Part shown: in pieces, positions 35,706 to 45,747 of the stretch
Numbering within the stretch: the first letter of the stretch is position 1
How the letters are laid out: each line of letters begins with the position of its first letter
Assembly: GCF_000008765.1 (NCBI RefSeq)
Contig: NC_003030.1
Span: forward strand, 778,001 to 842,000
Direction: 5' to 3'
Length of the DNA: 64,000 bases
Source: Clostridium acetobutylicum ATCC 824
GTDB lineage: Bacteria > Bacillota > Clostridia > Clostridiales > Clostridiaceae
The notes under the pieces: generated by a model
Seen by the model: the letters and a program-made list of their open reading frames with translations, nothing else
The model's database searches: none
What the model was told of the DNA's origin: nothing
Program-made: the position numbers and the translations under genes

Positions 35706-36789
35706 TAAAATTGTATCTGGTATAGTCAATGCATTAAAAAGCCTAGCATTTCCTATGGCCTCAGTGCTTGTTTCTTTGTTTGTAGCGGTCTTTTTTGTAA
35801 TGTGGTCTAAAGGCTATGCAATAACACAATATTTTCAGGCACTTACTGATCTTATTACAATAATAGTTAAAGGAAGCTTTGGAGATAAAACAAAAATTCT
35901 TGATACTATGGTGTTTGTAACTCCTCTTTTGTTTACTGGAGTAGCTAATGCAATAGCCTTTAAAACAGGATTGTTTAATATAGGGACTGAAGGACAATTT
36001 ACTCTTGGGCTTTTGTCTGCGGCTGTAATAGGTCTTATACCAGGATTGAGTCCTTGGATACATGTCCCTCTTATTATTCTTGGAGGAATACTTGCAGGGG
36101 GACTTTGGGCAGCTGTTCCAGGTTTCCTTAAAGCTAAGTTCGGTACAAATGAGGTTATAAACAGCATAATGATGAACTACATAGCTTTATATTTTGTTAA
36201 TCTTATAGTGCTAAGAACACCTATAGGAATACCTAATAAGGCAACAACACCTATAATTAAGAAGAGTGCGCAGTTAATTCAGTTTAGTCCTAGAAGTAAT
36301 GCTAATATTGGACTTATTATTGGAATACTGTGTGCAGTTATTGTTTATTGGATTTTATCAAAAACAGTTTGGGGGTATGAGCTTAGAGCTGTAGGTACTA
36401 GTCCACTAGCTGCAGAATATGGAGGCATTAGTAAAGCAAAAAATATAGTATTAGCTATGGTGATATCTGGAGCTATTGCAGGACTTGGAGGAGCTGTTCA
36501 TCTTGCTGGATTTATGCATAGTACAACAGATATGATGGGAACCCTAGGGTACGGTTTTGATGGTATATCGGTGGCACTTCTTGCTAAAAATAACCCTATA
36601 GGATGTATTCCTGCTGCAGTCCTTTTTGGAGTGCTTGACAGCAGTTCTAGATTACTTCAATTAAATAGTATACCTAAAGAGATAGTTTATTTGATACAAG
36701 CAGTAGTAATTATATTTGTTTCTACAGATTATATAGTTAAGTATTTCAAAAACAAAAAAAGAAAGAAGGAGGTTGCTATAAATGGATAA
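35692..36789 (+). CDS. nucleoside ABC transporter permease (YufP-like)
   Basis: A 365-residue membrane protein of the BPD_transp_2 family, with 8-10 helices and the GLFNIGTEGQF motif common to BMP/ribose-type permeases. It begins at TTG 35692, overlapping the end of the ATPase gene by 14 bases, so it is translationally coupled. The ribosome site is weak. It forms half of the membrane channel with the next gene. Confidence 0.9.
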   Translation: MKKDNKIVSGIVNALKSLAFPMASVLVSLFVAVFFVMWSKGYAITQYFQALTDLITIIVKGSFGDKTKILDTMVFVTPLLFTGVANAIAFKTGLFNIGTEGQFTLGLLSAAVIGLIPGLSPWIHVPLIILGGILAGGLWAAVPGFLKAKFGTNEVINSIMMNYIALYFVNLIVLRTPIGIPNKATTPIIKKSAQLIQFSPRSNANIGLIIGILCAVIVYWILSKTVWGYELRAVGTSPLAAEYGGISKAKNIVLAMVISGAIAGLGGAVHLAGFMHSTTDMMGTLGYGFDGISVALLAKNNPIGCIPAAVLFGVLDSSSRLLQLNSIPKEIVYLIQAVVIIFVSTDYIVKYFKNKKRKKEVAING

Positions 36790-37714
36790 GATATTATTAA
36801 TAATTGCTATAGCTGCAGCAACATTTAGAATGGCAACTCCACTCATATTTACTGCAATCGGGGGAGTTTTTTCAGAGAAATCTGGTGTTGTTAACATAGG
36901 GCTTGATGGTATGATGACAATTGGTGCCTTCTTTGCTGTACTTGGTTCTTATTTAACTGGAAGTGCTATTCTGGGACTTATATTTGCAGCTGTTGCAGGA
37001 GGAATTATAGCATTACTTCATGCATTTTTAAGTATAAACCTGAAAGCAGATCAAGTAATTTCAGGTACTGCTATAAATTTGTTTTCTACGGCTTTTGCTA
37101 GCTTTCTAATATTTAGAATTTTTCATAAGGGCGGTCAAACAGATATAGTCAAAGGATTTACATTTAATGTTCCTAAGATAATTAAGAGTATACCTATTTT
37201 AGGACAATTTATATCAGGATTAAACTGGTTTGTTATTGGAGCTATAATATTAGTTATAGTGGCTGATTTTGTACTATTTAAAACTCCTATTGGACTTAGG
37301 ATAAGAGCTGTTGGAGAACATCCTAAAGCGGCTGATACTATGGGAATAGGGGTATATAAGATTAGGTATTTTTGTGTAATTCTTTCAGGTATGCTTGCAG
37401 GCATTGGAGGCGCCTCGTTATCAATAGGTATGACTCCTATATATAGAGACGGAATGGTTTCAGGAAGAGGATTTATAGCAATTGCCGCAATGATATTTGG
37501 TAACTGGAAACCTAAGGGTACGCTTTGGGCATGTTTACTCTTTGCTTTTGGAAATGCTCTTGAAATTAACGCTAGAAATTTAGGCTTTTCAATACCAGAT
37601 GAAATATACTCTATGATACCATATATATTGACTATGCTTGCTTTAGCGGGATTTGTTGGTAAGACCATAGCACCAGCAGCTGATGGAATACCATACGAAA
37701 AAGGCGAGAGATGA
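36782..37714 (+). CDS. nucleoside ABC transporter permease (YufQ-like)
   Basis: A 310-residue second permease of the BPD_transp_2 family, with 8-9 helices and the related VNIGLDGMMTIGAFF motif near residue 40. Its ATG overlaps the stop of the preceding permease by eight bases and has GGAGG upstream. It is the last gene of the four-gene transporter operon. Confidence 0.91.
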   Translation: MDKILLIIAIAAATFRMATPLIFTAIGGVFSEKSGVVNIGLDGMMTIGAFFAVLGSYLTGSAILGLIFAAVAGGIIALLHAFLSINLKADQVISGTAINLFSTAFASFLIFRIFHKGGQTDIVKGFTFNVPKIIKSIPILGQFISGLNWFVIGAIILVIVADFVLFKTPIGLRIRAVGEHPKAADTMGIGVYKIRYFCVILSGMLAGIGGASLSIGMTPIYRDGMVSGRGFIAIAAMIFGNWKPKGTLWACLLFAFGNALEINARNLGFSIPDEIYSMIPYILTMLALAGFVGKTIAPAADGIPYEKGER

Positions 37715-37744
37715 TATAAAAATATATAACTTGATTAAATAATA

Positions 37745-37778
37745 GATAAGAGGCTTTTTATAAGGTCTCTTATTTCTT
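37745..37778 (+). terminator. terminator of the transporter operon
   Basis: ATAAGAG (37746-37752) pairs with CTCTTAT (37767-37773), followed by TTCTTATT. Confidence 0.8.
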
Positions 37779-37924
37779 ATTGAGGTTATAGTTGTTTAGA
37801 TTTGTATTTACAATACAAAATATACCATAAATATCAAAAAATATTTACTTTTCGGACATAAACAAGAAAGTTTAATAAAAATTAAAATTAAATTAATTTT
37901 TTTAGTAAATTCTATGGAATTATA
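37779..37924. other. upstream part of the cellulase intergenic region
   Basis: No gene is visible between the transporter terminator and the promoter of the cellulase gene. The stretch is A/T-rich with no clear repeat. Confidence 0.5.
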
Positions 37925-38000
37925 TTGTAAAATAAGAAATTATGTTTTATAATTGAATTAGGGATCCCGGAATTATATAATTAATCAGATAACGTTTACA
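37925..38000 (+). promoter_or_regulatory. cellulase promoter and downstream cre-like site
   Basis: TTGTAA (37925-37930), 17 bases, TATAAT (37948-37953). AGATAACGTTTACA (37987-38000) fits the catabolite-responsive element of CcpA and lies about 30 bases after the expected start point, where bound CcpA would act as a roadblock. Confidence 0.65.
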
Positions 38001-38061
38001 AAATATTGAAGGCGAGGTGTAACTGATTTTATAAATTGATTTTTATAGAACAGGACGAAAG

Positions 38062-40230
38062 ATGAAAAGAAATAGAATGAAAATTTTAAATTTACCAATA
38101 TTTTTTGTAGTACTAATGTTTTTACTATCAAATGTTGGTATTATTAGGGTCAAAGCAAACAATTTAACACCAGTTGAAATAAATGGTCAACTTAAGGTTT
38201 CAGGAAGTAAATTACTAAATTCAAACAATCAACCTATTCAACTCAAAGGTATGAGTAGTTTTGGTATACAATACTCGCCACAGTTTGTAAATTATAATAC
38301 TATGAAATATTTAAGAGACAACTGGGGAATGAATGTATTTAGAGTTGCTATGTATACTGACGGAGATGGAGGATATATATTTAATAAGGCAGCTTGTAAA
38401 GCAAAGGTTGAAGAGGCTGTAAATGCTGCTCAAAAGTTAGGTATATATGTAATTGTTGATTGGCATATGTTTAATAATCCTCAAACTGATAAAAGTCAGT
38501 CAAAGGACTTCTTTAATCAAATTTCAAGCGAATATAAAAATTCACCTAATGTAATCTATGAAATAGCAAATGAACCATGTGGCGATGTAACTTGGGGAAG
38601 AGATATAAAACCATATGCAAATGAGGTTATACCAGTTATTAGAGCCAATTCGCCTAATGCAATAGTTATAGTTGGTAGTCCTACATGGAGTCAATCTGTT
38701 CTAGATCCTGCCAATGATCCTTTAAGCTTCAGTAATGTAATGTATGCGTGCCATTTTTATGCTGGAACACATGGTCAATGGCTTAGAGATAGAATAACAC
38801 AAGCTCTTAACAAAAACATAGCTTTATTTGCTACAGAATGGGGAACTAGTGATTGCAATGGTAGTGGAGGAACTTACATAGAAGAATCTCAAAGATGGGT
38901 AGATTTTATGACCCAAAATAAAATAAGTTGGACTAATTGGGTTTTAGATGATGCAAATGCAACAGCATCAATATTAAAGCCTGGAAGTAATCCTAATGGA
39001 GGATGGACTGACAATGATTTGACAGAGTCAGGAAAGTTTGTAAAGGCGGCTATGCTTCAAAATAATACACCAACTACAGGTGGAAACACAACACCAACTA
39101 CAGGCGGAAACACAACACCAACTACAGGTGGAAACACAACACCAACTACAGGTGGAAACACAACACCAACTACAGGTGGAAACACAACGCCAACTACAGG
39201 TGGAAATACAACGCCAACTACAGGTGGAAATACAACACCAACTACAGGTGGAAATACAACGCCAACTACAGGTGGAAATACAACGCCAACTACAGGAGCT
39301 GTAATAGATACTAGTAAAACATATAAAATAATATCTTCAAGTACAGGTAAGGTTTTAAATGTAAGAAACTATAGTTCTCAAAGCGGAGCACAAATAGAAG
39401 AATTAGTTGATGTTGGTGCGTTATCAGAACAGTGGAAAATAGCGGATTCAGGCAATGGAAGCTATAAAATTACTTCTGCATTGAGTAATTTAAGCTTAGA
39501 TGGTGGTGTAAGTACTGAAGGAACTGATGTTAAACAATATCAATATGCAGGTGCAGAAAATCAGCAGTGGAATATTGAAAAAATAAATGCCAATACTTAT
39601 AAAATCACAAATAAGAAAAGTAATTTAGCATTAGAAACTACTGGAGTTTATGATAGTGCAGATATTCAACTTTGGAATTACACAGGAAAAGGAACTCAAC
39701 AGTGGATAATTTCAGATGTGAATGCAGGAACAAATACAACACCAACTACAGGCGGAAATACAACACCAACTACGGGTGGAAATACAACACCGACTACAGG
39801 AAGTGCTATAGATAATAGTAAAACATATAAAATAATATCTCAAAATACAGGTAAAGTTTTAAATGTAAGAAATTATAGTTCTGAAAGTGGAGCACAAATA
39901 GAAGAGTTAGTTGATGTTGGCGCACTATCCGAAGAATGGAAAATAACAAATTCAGGTAATGGAAGCTATAAAATTACGTCTGCTTTAAGTAATTTTAGTT
40001 TGGATGCAGGTACAAGTACTGAGGGTTCTGATGTTAAACAGTATCAGTATACTGGCGCAGAAAGTCAACAGTGGAATATTGAAAAAATTGCTGCTAATAC
40101 TTATAAAATAACAAATAAGAAAAGCGGTTTAGCTTTAAATGGAACTGGAGCTTGGGATGGTTCTAACCTTCAATTAGCTAAATATAGCAGTACAGCAGAT
40201 CAGCAGTGGATACTTAAGGCTGTTAACTAA
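38062..40230 (+). CDS. secreted GH5 endo-beta-1,4-glucanase with two ricin-type lectin domains
   Basis: A 722-residue secreted enzyme: signal peptide (about residues 1-33), a GH5 catalytic domain (about 40-330) with acid/base glutamate in YEIANEPC and nucleophile glutamate in FATEWGTSDCNG, then a Thr/Pro/Gly linker made of ten TTPTTGGN-like repeats, a ricin-type beta-trefoil domain, a second short linker of three repeats and a second beta-trefoil. The two trefoils are near-copies (with QQW repeats). GH5 cleaves cellulose or similar beta-glucans; the lectin domains replace the usual cellulose-binding module and may bind xylan or galactose-type sugars. It lacks a dockerin, so it is free rather than cellulosomal. 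AGGA lies 7 bases before the ATG. Confidence 0.95.
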   Translation: MKRNRMKILNLPIFFVVLMFLLSNVGIIRVKANNLTPVEINGQLKVSGSKLLNSNNQPIQLKGMSSFGIQYSPQFVNYNTMKYLRDNWGMNVFRVAMYTDGDGGYIFNKAACKAKVEEAVNAAQKLGIYVIVDWHMFNNPQTDKSQSKDFFNQISSEYKNSPNVIYEIANEPCGDVTWGRDIKPYANEVIPVIRANSPNAIVIVGSPTWSQSVLDPANDPLSFSNVMYACHFYAGTHGQWLRDRITQALNKNIALFATEWGTSDCNGSGGTYIEESQRWVDFMTQNKISWTNWVLDDANATASILKPGSNPNGGWTDNDLTESGKFVKAAMLQNNTPTTGGNTTPTTGGNTTPTTGGNTTPTTGGNTTPTTGGNTTPTTGGNTTPTTGGNTTPTTGGNTTPTTGGNTTPTTGAVIDTSKTYKIISSSTGKVLNVRNYSSQSGAQIEELVDVGALSEQWKIADSGNGSYKITSALSNLSLDGGVSTEGTDVKQYQYAGAENQQWNIEKINANTYKITNKKSNLALETTGVYDSADIQLWNYTGKGTQQWIISDVNAGTNTTPTTGGNTTPTTGGNTTPTTGSAIDNSKTYKIISQNTGKVLNVRNYSSESGAQIEELVDVGALSEEWKITNSGNGSYKITSALSNFSLDAGTSTEGSDVKQYQYTGAESQQWNIEKIAANTYKITNKKSGLALNGTGAWDGSNLQLAKYSSTADQQWILKAVN
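39067..39297 (+). repeat. ten tandem 24-bp repeats encoding the PT-rich linker
   Basis: The unit, containing CCAACTACAGGTGGAAA, is repeated ten times with few changes, each copy encoding eight residues. The near-identity at third codon positions suggests recent expansion. Copy number is likely to vary among strains. Confidence 0.95.
39727..39795 (+). repeat. three tandem 24-bp linker repeats
   Basis: The same 24-bp unit as in 39067-39297 occurs three times between the two lectin domains, supporting duplication of a linker-plus-lectin block. Confidence 0.92.
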
Positions 40231-40281
40231 GAGTAATATTTAAAGACAGTATAAAGAAATGAAGTGAGATTAATATAAAAT

Positions 40282-40325
40282 GAAACCTATATGAACAAGC
40301 ATTATATTGTATAGGTTTCGTTTTA
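40282..40325 (+). terminator. terminator of the cellulase gene
   Basis: GAAACCTATA (40282-40291) pairs with TATAGGTTTC (40310-40319), followed by GTTTT. Confidence 0.85.
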
Positions 40326-40505
40326 AATATCTTGCTTATTTTTGTATTCGTTTTTAGGTTAGTATTAAATAGAATTATATATAATTTTAATAAATTAACT
40401 TATTATACAATTATAGTACAAGATGAAATAATTAATGTATAATTGATAATTAAATATGATATAATTAAATTATTAAGTTATATAATTAAAATTTAGGTGA
40501 AAAAA

Positions 40506-41900
40506 ATGAATTTGGATTTTGAATTGAATTTAACTCAGCAGCAAAAATTAGTAATGACTCAGCAAATGCAGATGTCAATAAAACTTCTTCAAATGTCTAA
40601 TATGGAATTAAATGAGTATATCAGGAGTGAAATAGAAGAAAACCCACTTCTTGACGGAAAAGAAGTAATAAAAAATGATGAGTATCAGTCAGAAATGAGT
40701 AAAGTGGACTACAAAGAATTTATAAAATATCTGGATTTCGATAATTATACTCATGAAAATTATTCATACAGAAGTGAAGAAGAAGAGGTATCACCTTTTA
40801 ATTTTATAGGTAGTAAAAAGTCCTTTACGGAGTATTTATTAGACCAACTTAGAGAGATAAGTATAGATAGTGAAACTAGGCATATATGTGAATATATAAT
40901 AGAAAACTTAGATAGGGACGGATATTTACGGGATAGTTTAGAAGATATAGGGATGGCTGTGCACAAAGAGTTAAAAAGTGTACAAAATGCACTTAATGTA
41001 GTACAATCCTTAGAACCTATTGGAGTAGGTGCGAGAAATCTTGCAGAATGTTTGAAACTTCAGATTTATGTGAGGAATGTAAACGATACTAAACTAATAG
41101 AAATAATTGATAAGCATTTAGGCAATATAGCTGAAAATAAATATGGCGTAATAGCAAAGGAACTTAATATAACTCCAAAGGAAGCTCAAGAATATGGAGA
41201 TTATATAAAAAAACTAGAGCCTAAGCCTTCGAGAGGATTTTTTACAGGTGACGAAGTAAAATATGTAGTTCCAGATGCGTTTATACGAAAAATAGATGAT
41301 GATTTTTATGTAATAATGAATGATAGTTCAATTCCTAAATTATCTATAAATAATACCTATAAGAATATATTAAATACTGAAAACGATAAAAAAGATGTGG
41401 ACTATGTAAAAGAAAAACTTAATAGTGCTATGTTTCTTCTTAAAAGTATAGAGCAGAGAAAAACTACTCTTTATGAAGTTCTAAACGAAATTTTAAGATA
41501 CCAAAAAGCATATTTTGTTGGAAAAACTAATTATTTGAGGCCAATGACACTCAAAGATATTTCAGAGAAATTAGGTATGCATGAATCAACTATAAGTAGG
41601 GCGATAAGAGAAAAGTACGTATATATCGATACAAAGGGTTTGGTAAAAATAAGAGATATGTTCACTACGGGAATAGCAAGTGCTTATTCTGTGTCTGAAG
41701 ATAAAAAGGATATGTCAACCCAAAAAATAAAAAATGAGATTAGAGATTTGATTGAGAAGGAGAATAAAAAAAGTCCATTGTCTGATCAGAAGCTTTCAGA
41801 AATTTTGAAAGAAAAAGGTATGAATATTTCTAGAAGAACTGTAGCAAAATATAGAGAAGAAATTGGTATAAAATCATCAGCTAAAAGGAAACGTTATTAA
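40506..41900 (+). CDS. rpoN: RNA polymerase sigma-54 factor
   Basis: A 464-residue sigma-54: the N-terminal glutamine-rich activator-interacting region (LTQQQKLVMTQQMQMSIKLLQMSN), the core-binding domain, an HTH (LKDISEKLGMHESTISRAI) and the C-terminal RpoN box SRRTVAKYRE. ATG 40506 has GGTG upstream; a GTG at 40497 lies within that site. Sigma-54 directs genes that need enhancer-binding activators. It stands just before cggR, separated by a strong terminator. Confidence 0.96.
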   Translation: MNLDFELNLTQQQKLVMTQQMQMSIKLLQMSNMELNEYIRSEIEENPLLDGKEVIKNDEYQSEMSKVDYKEFIKYLDFDNYTHENYSYRSEEEEVSPFNFIGSKKSFTEYLLDQLREISIDSETRHICEYIIENLDRDGYLRDSLEDIGMAVHKELKSVQNALNVVQSLEPIGVGARNLAECLKLQIYVRNVNDTKLIEIIDKHLGNIAENKYGVIAKELNITPKEAQEYGDYIKKLEPKPSRGFFTGDEVKYVVPDAFIRKIDDDFYVIMNDSSIPKLSINNTYKNILNTENDKKDVDYVKEKLNSAMFLLKSIEQRKTTLYEVLNEILRYQKAYFVGKTNYLRPMTLKDISEKLGMHESTISRAIREKYVYIDTKGLVKIRDMFTTGIASAYSVSEDKKDMSTQKIKNEIRDLIEKENKKSPLSDQKLSEILKEKGMNISRRTVAKYREEIGIKSSAKRKRY

Positions 41901-41912
41901 AAAGTGCTAAAG

Positions 41913-41972
41913 AAATAGTATTTATGAAAAAATTATATTTTTTTCATAAATACTATTTAAAAATTATTTTTT
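41913..41972 (+). terminator. terminator of rpoN
   Basis: A 20-bp perfect stem, 41913-41932 with 41939-41958, around a six-base loop and followed by A/T runs. Confidence 0.92.
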
Positions 41973-41978
41973 TTATCT

Positions 41979-42025
41979 TATAATATTAGTGGGACATGAT
42001 TTATGATGCTGGGACTATATATGTC
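41979..42025 (+). promoter_or_regulatory. cggR promoter and double CggR operator
   Basis: TATAAT is at 41979-41984. Immediately after lies TGGGAC-N6-TATG-N4-TGGGAC-N6-TGTC (41990-42025), which fits the B. subtilis CggR operator CGGGAC-N6-TGTC-N4-CGGGAC-N6-TGTC closely. This indicates autoregulation of the glycolytic operon by CggR with fructose-1,6-bisphosphate as inducer. Confidence 0.88.
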
Positions 42026-42040
42026 CAGCGAGGTGATTTA

Positions 42041-43075
42041 ATGCACGAGATTCTAAAATTGCAGCAAAAAATCGTTCCTGAGCTTATGGATTTGCTTGAA
42101 AAGAGATATGACATTTTAAGAACAATTAAATATAACCAGCCTATAGGAAGAAGAATACTTGCAAATAAAATAGGTATAGGTGAAAGAGTTGTTAGGACAG
42201 AAATAAACTTTTTGAAAAAGCAAAATCTCATAAATATAAGCAATCCAGGAATGTCAGTTACAAAAGACGGAGAAGAAATAATTGATAAACTTAAAAATTT
42301 CATAAGGGAATTTAAAGGATTAACAGATATTGAGGAATTCATAAGAATAAACCTCAATATAAAGAAAGTTATAATAGTGCCAGGAGATATCGATGAAGAT
42401 AGTACAGTTATGAATGAAATTGGAAGAACAGCTGCTAAATTTATACAAAGCATAATTCTAGACGGAGATATTGTAGCTATTACTGGTGGTACTACCATGA
42501 AAACTGTTGTTGATAATTATAGTTATTCACCTAGATATCAGAACACCGTTGTTGTTCCAGCAAGGGGTGGTATGGAGAGAAATCTTCAAACTGAAGCTAA
42601 TACTTTAGCTGCCAATTTTGCCGATAAATTGGGTGCTAGCTATAAATTGATACATGTTCCAGATAATTTAAGTAATGAGGCTTTAAGTACAATAATCAAT
42701 GAAAAAAGCATTAAGAACGCAATTGATACTATACGTAAAGCTGATATAATTATTTATGGAGTTGGAAGAGCTGATGAAATGAGCAAGAGGCGTGGGCTTA
42801 GCGAAGATGAAATATCCCACATACTCGGAAGTGGTTCTGTTGCTGAAGCTTTTGGATATTTTTTTGATAAAGAAGGAAATGTTGTATATCACACTCCATC
42901 ACTGGGACTTAAAACAGAAGATATTAAAAAAGCCAAAAATATTATAGCTGTTGCAGGTAGCAAGCTTAAAGCGGAAGCTATTGTGGCAACGCAAATAAAT
43001 GGCAGAGGAAATATCCTTATAACAGATGAGGGAACCGCTAAGGAAATAGTGAAAATATTAAAAGGCACTAAATAA
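42041..43075 (+). CDS. cggR: central glycolytic genes regulator
   Basis: A 344-residue repressor of the SorC/DeoR type: an N-terminal winged helix ([28 protein letters not shown]) and a sugar-phosphate-binding effector domain ([11 protein letters not shown] near residue 148, then [27 protein letters not shown]). In B. subtilis it represses gapA-pgk-tpiA-pgm-eno and is released by fructose-1,6-bisphosphate. ATG 42041 follows GAGGTGA. The operator sits just upstream and the five glycolytic genes downstream, so the role is clear. Confidence 0.94.
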   Translation: MHEILKLQQKIVPELMDLLEKRYDILRTIKYNQPIGRRILANKIGIGERVVRTEINFLKKQNLINISNPGMSVTKDGEEIIDKLKNFIREFKGLTDIEEFIRINLNIKKVIIVPGDIDEDSTVMNEIGRTAAKFIQSIILDGDIVAITGGTTMKTVVDNYSYSPRYQNTVVVPARGGMERNLQTEANTLAANFADKLGASYKLIHVPDNLSNEALSTIINEKSIKNAIDTIRKADIIIYGVGRADEMSKRRGLSEDEISHILGSGSVAEAFGYFFDKEGNVVYHTPSLGLKTEDIKKAKNIIAVAGSKLKAEAIVATQINGRGNILITDEGTAKEIVKILKGTK

Positions 43076-43220
43076 AATCAATTTATCTATTTGTTGTAGA
43101 TATATAATCTTTTCACGCATTAAAGTATATTGTGTGTCTATAGCAGCTGATATTATTTTAGCTAATAATTATATTTTAAATATAATTTTAGATATTAAAA
43201 AATTTTTGGAGGTAGTTAGA

Positions 43221-44225
43221 ATGGCAAAGATAGCTATTAATGGTTTTGGAAGAATAGGAAGATTAGCTTTAAGAAGAATTCTTGAAGTACCTGGATTGGA
43301 AGTTGTTGCAATAAACGACTTAACTGATGCAAAAATGTTAGCACACTTATTTAAATATGATTCATCACAAGGAAGATTCAATGGAGAAATTGAAGTTAAA
43401 GAAGGAGCTTTCGTAGTAAACGGAAAAGAAGTTAAAGTTTTCGCTGAAGCAGATCCTGAAAAATTACCTTGGGGAGATCTTGGAATAGACGTTGTTCTTG
43501 AGTGCACAGGTTTCTTCACAAAGAAAGAAAAAGCAGAAGCTCACGTAAGAGCAGGCGCTAAAAAAGTTGTTATATCAGCTCCAGCTGGAAACGACTTAAA
43601 GACAATAGTTTTCAACGTTAATAATGAAGATCTTGATGGAACAGAAACAGTTATATCAGGTGCATCATGCACAACTAACTGCTTAGCTCCAATGGCTAAA
43701 GTATTAAATGATAAATTTGGAATAGAAAAAGGATTCATGACTACAATTCATGCGTTCACTAATGACCAAAACACATTAGATGGTCCACACAGAAAAGGAG
43801 ATTTAAGAAGAGCTAGAGCTGCTGCTGTAAGTATCATCCCTAACTCAACTGGTGCTGCTAAAGCTATAAGCCAAGTTATTCCTGACTTAGCTGGAAAATT
43901 AGACGGAAACGCTCAAAGAGTTCCAGTTCCAACTGGTTCAATAACTGAATTAGTTTCAGTTCTTAAGAAAAAAGTTACAGTTGAAGAAATCAACGCTGCT
44001 ATGAAAGAAGCTGCTGATGAATCATTTGGATACACTGAAGATCCAATCGTTTCAGCTGACGTAGTAGGAATCAACTACGGATCATTATTTGATGCAACTT
44101 TAACTAAAATTGTTGATGTTAACGGATCACAATTAGTTAAAACAGCTGCTTGGTATGATAATGAAATGTCATACACTTCACAATTAGTTAGAACTTTAGC
44201 TTACTTTGCAAAAATAGCAAAATAG
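43221..44225 (+). CDS. gapC: glyceraldehyde-3-phosphate dehydrogenase
   Basis: A 334-residue NAD-dependent enzyme oxidising and phosphorylating glyceraldehyde-3-phosphate. The N-terminal [17 protein letters not shown] fold and the catalytic [10 protein letters not shown] with Cys near residue 150 are intact. The ATG at 43221 follows GGAGG; an upstream frame to 43134 is unneeded. Codon use is strongly biased (highly expressed gene). Part of the CggR operon. Confidence 0.97.
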   Translation: MAKIAINGFGRIGRLALRRILEVPGLEVVAINDLTDAKMLAHLFKYDSSQGRFNGEIEVKEGAFVVNGKEVKVFAEADPEKLPWGDLGIDVVLECTGFFTKKEKAEAHVRAGAKKVVISAPAGNDLKTIVFNVNNEDLDGTETVISGASCTTNCLAPMAKVLNDKFGIEKGFMTTIHAFTNDQNTLDGPHRKGDLRRARAAAVSIIPNSTGAAKAISQVIPDLAGKLDGNAQRVPVPTGSITELVSVLKKKVTVEEINAAMKEAADESFGYTEDPIVSADVVGINYGSLFDATLTKIVDVNGSQLVKTAAWYDNEMSYTSQLVRTLAYFAKIAK

Positions 44226-44273
44226 TTTAAAGCGCTCATTAATTAATTTGAATAGATTAAAGTAGAACATAGT

Positions 44274-44324
44274 AAAAAGGTCTGGTTTTATAGTTAAACG
44301 GCTATGAGGCTGGACCTTTTATAA
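44274..44324 (+). terminator. hairpin between gapC and pgk
   Basis: AAAAGGTC (44275-44282) pairs with GACCTTTT (44312-44319), with inner TATAG/CTATG. It probably lowers or separates pgk expression relative to gapC, or marks a processing site, as gapC is usually the most abundant product. Confidence 0.7.
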
Positions 44325-44355
44325 AATATAAATAAGGTAGTATGAGGTGAATATT

Positions 44356-45549
44356 ATGAAATTCAATAAAAAGACTATTGAAGATGTAGATGTTAAAGGT
44401 AAAAGAGTATTAGTTAGATGCGATTTTAATGTACCTTTAAAGGACGGAGTAATAACTGACGAAAACAGACTTAATGGAGCACTTCCAACTATAAAATACC
44501 TTTCAGAGCACGGTGGAAAAGTTATTCTTTGTTCACATCTTGGAAAAGCAAAGGGACCAGATCCTTCAAAAACTTTAGCTCCAGTTGCTAAAAGATTAAG
44601 TGAATTACTTGGACGCGAAGTTAAATTTGCTGCTGATGATACAGTTGTTGGCGAGAATGCTAAGAAGGCTGTAGCTGAACTTAAAGAAGGAGAAATAGTT
44701 CTTCTTGAGAACACAAGATTCAGACCAGAAGAAGGAAAAAATGATGATGCATTCTCAAAAGATTTAGCTTCACTTGCAGATGTATATGTAAATGATGCAT
44801 TTGGAACTGCTCACAGAGCACACTGCTCAACAGTTGGAGTAACTAAATTCGTAGATACTGCTGTATGTGGATATTTAATTCAAAAAGAATTAAAATTCTT
44901 AGGATCAGCTGTTGAAAATCCAGTTAGACCTTTTGTTGCAATTCTTGGAGGAGCAAAAGTTTCTGATAAAATCAATGTTATAAACAATTTACTTGAAAAA
45001 GTTGATACATTAATCATCGGAGGCGGAATGGCATACACATTCTTAAAAGCTCAAGGATATACAATAGGAACTTCACTTCTTGAAGCAGACAAAGTTGATT
45101 ATGCAAAAGAAATGATAGAAAAAGCAGAAGCTAAAGGAGTAAAATTACTTCTTCCTATAGATAATATAGTTGGAGCAGAATTTAAAGCAGATACAAAAGC
45201 AGTTACAACTGAAGATGCAAATATACCAGAAGGATACATGGGATTAGATATTGGACCAAAGACTCAAAAGCTTTATGCTGATGCTGTTAAAGAAGCTAAA
45301 ACAGTTGTTTGGAATGGACCTATGGGAGTATTTGAATTTGAAAACTTCGCTAAAGGAACAAAAGATGTTGCAAAAGCTATGGCTGAATCAGATGCAACAA
45401 CAGTTATAGGTGGAGGAGACAGTGCTGCTGCTGTTAATCAGTTAGGATTTGGAGACAAAATGACTCATATCTCAACTGGAGGCGGAGCTTCACTTGAATT
45501 CTTAGAAGGAAAAGAACTTCCAGGAATAGTAGCTCTTAATGATAAATAA
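44356..45549 (+). CDS. pgk: phosphoglycerate kinase
   Basis: A 397-residue two-domain enzyme making ATP from 1,3-bisphosphoglycerate. Signatures: [11 protein letters not shown] near residue 22, the nucleotide motif of the C-terminal domain and [18 protein letters not shown] precedes ATG 44356; GTG 44347 lies in the ribosome site. Follows gapC in the glycolytic cluster. Confidence 0.97.
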
Positions 45550-45747
45550 TAATAATTATTAGTAAATAATATTTACAAATAATAGAATAGTGCTATAATG
45601 AAATTAAAGATAGATATATGAAGCTATTCCAATCTAAAACTACATATGATAAATAATCCATTGAAAATTATTATTGTGCAATATATAATGGTTTTGATTA
45701 AGAGTAGCCTCATATAAATACTATCTATAAAATAAGGAGTGTATTTA

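Noticed and set aside
39067-39297. Regular repeats that might suggest a CRISPR array
   Set aside because: Units are directly adjacent without spacers and encode a protein linker; no cas gene is near.
39080-39304. An alternative reading frame through the 24-bp repeats (Gln-rich)
   Set aside because: It is only the shifted frame of the repeat array in the cellulase gene; no ribosome site, and the main frame is a complete enzyme.
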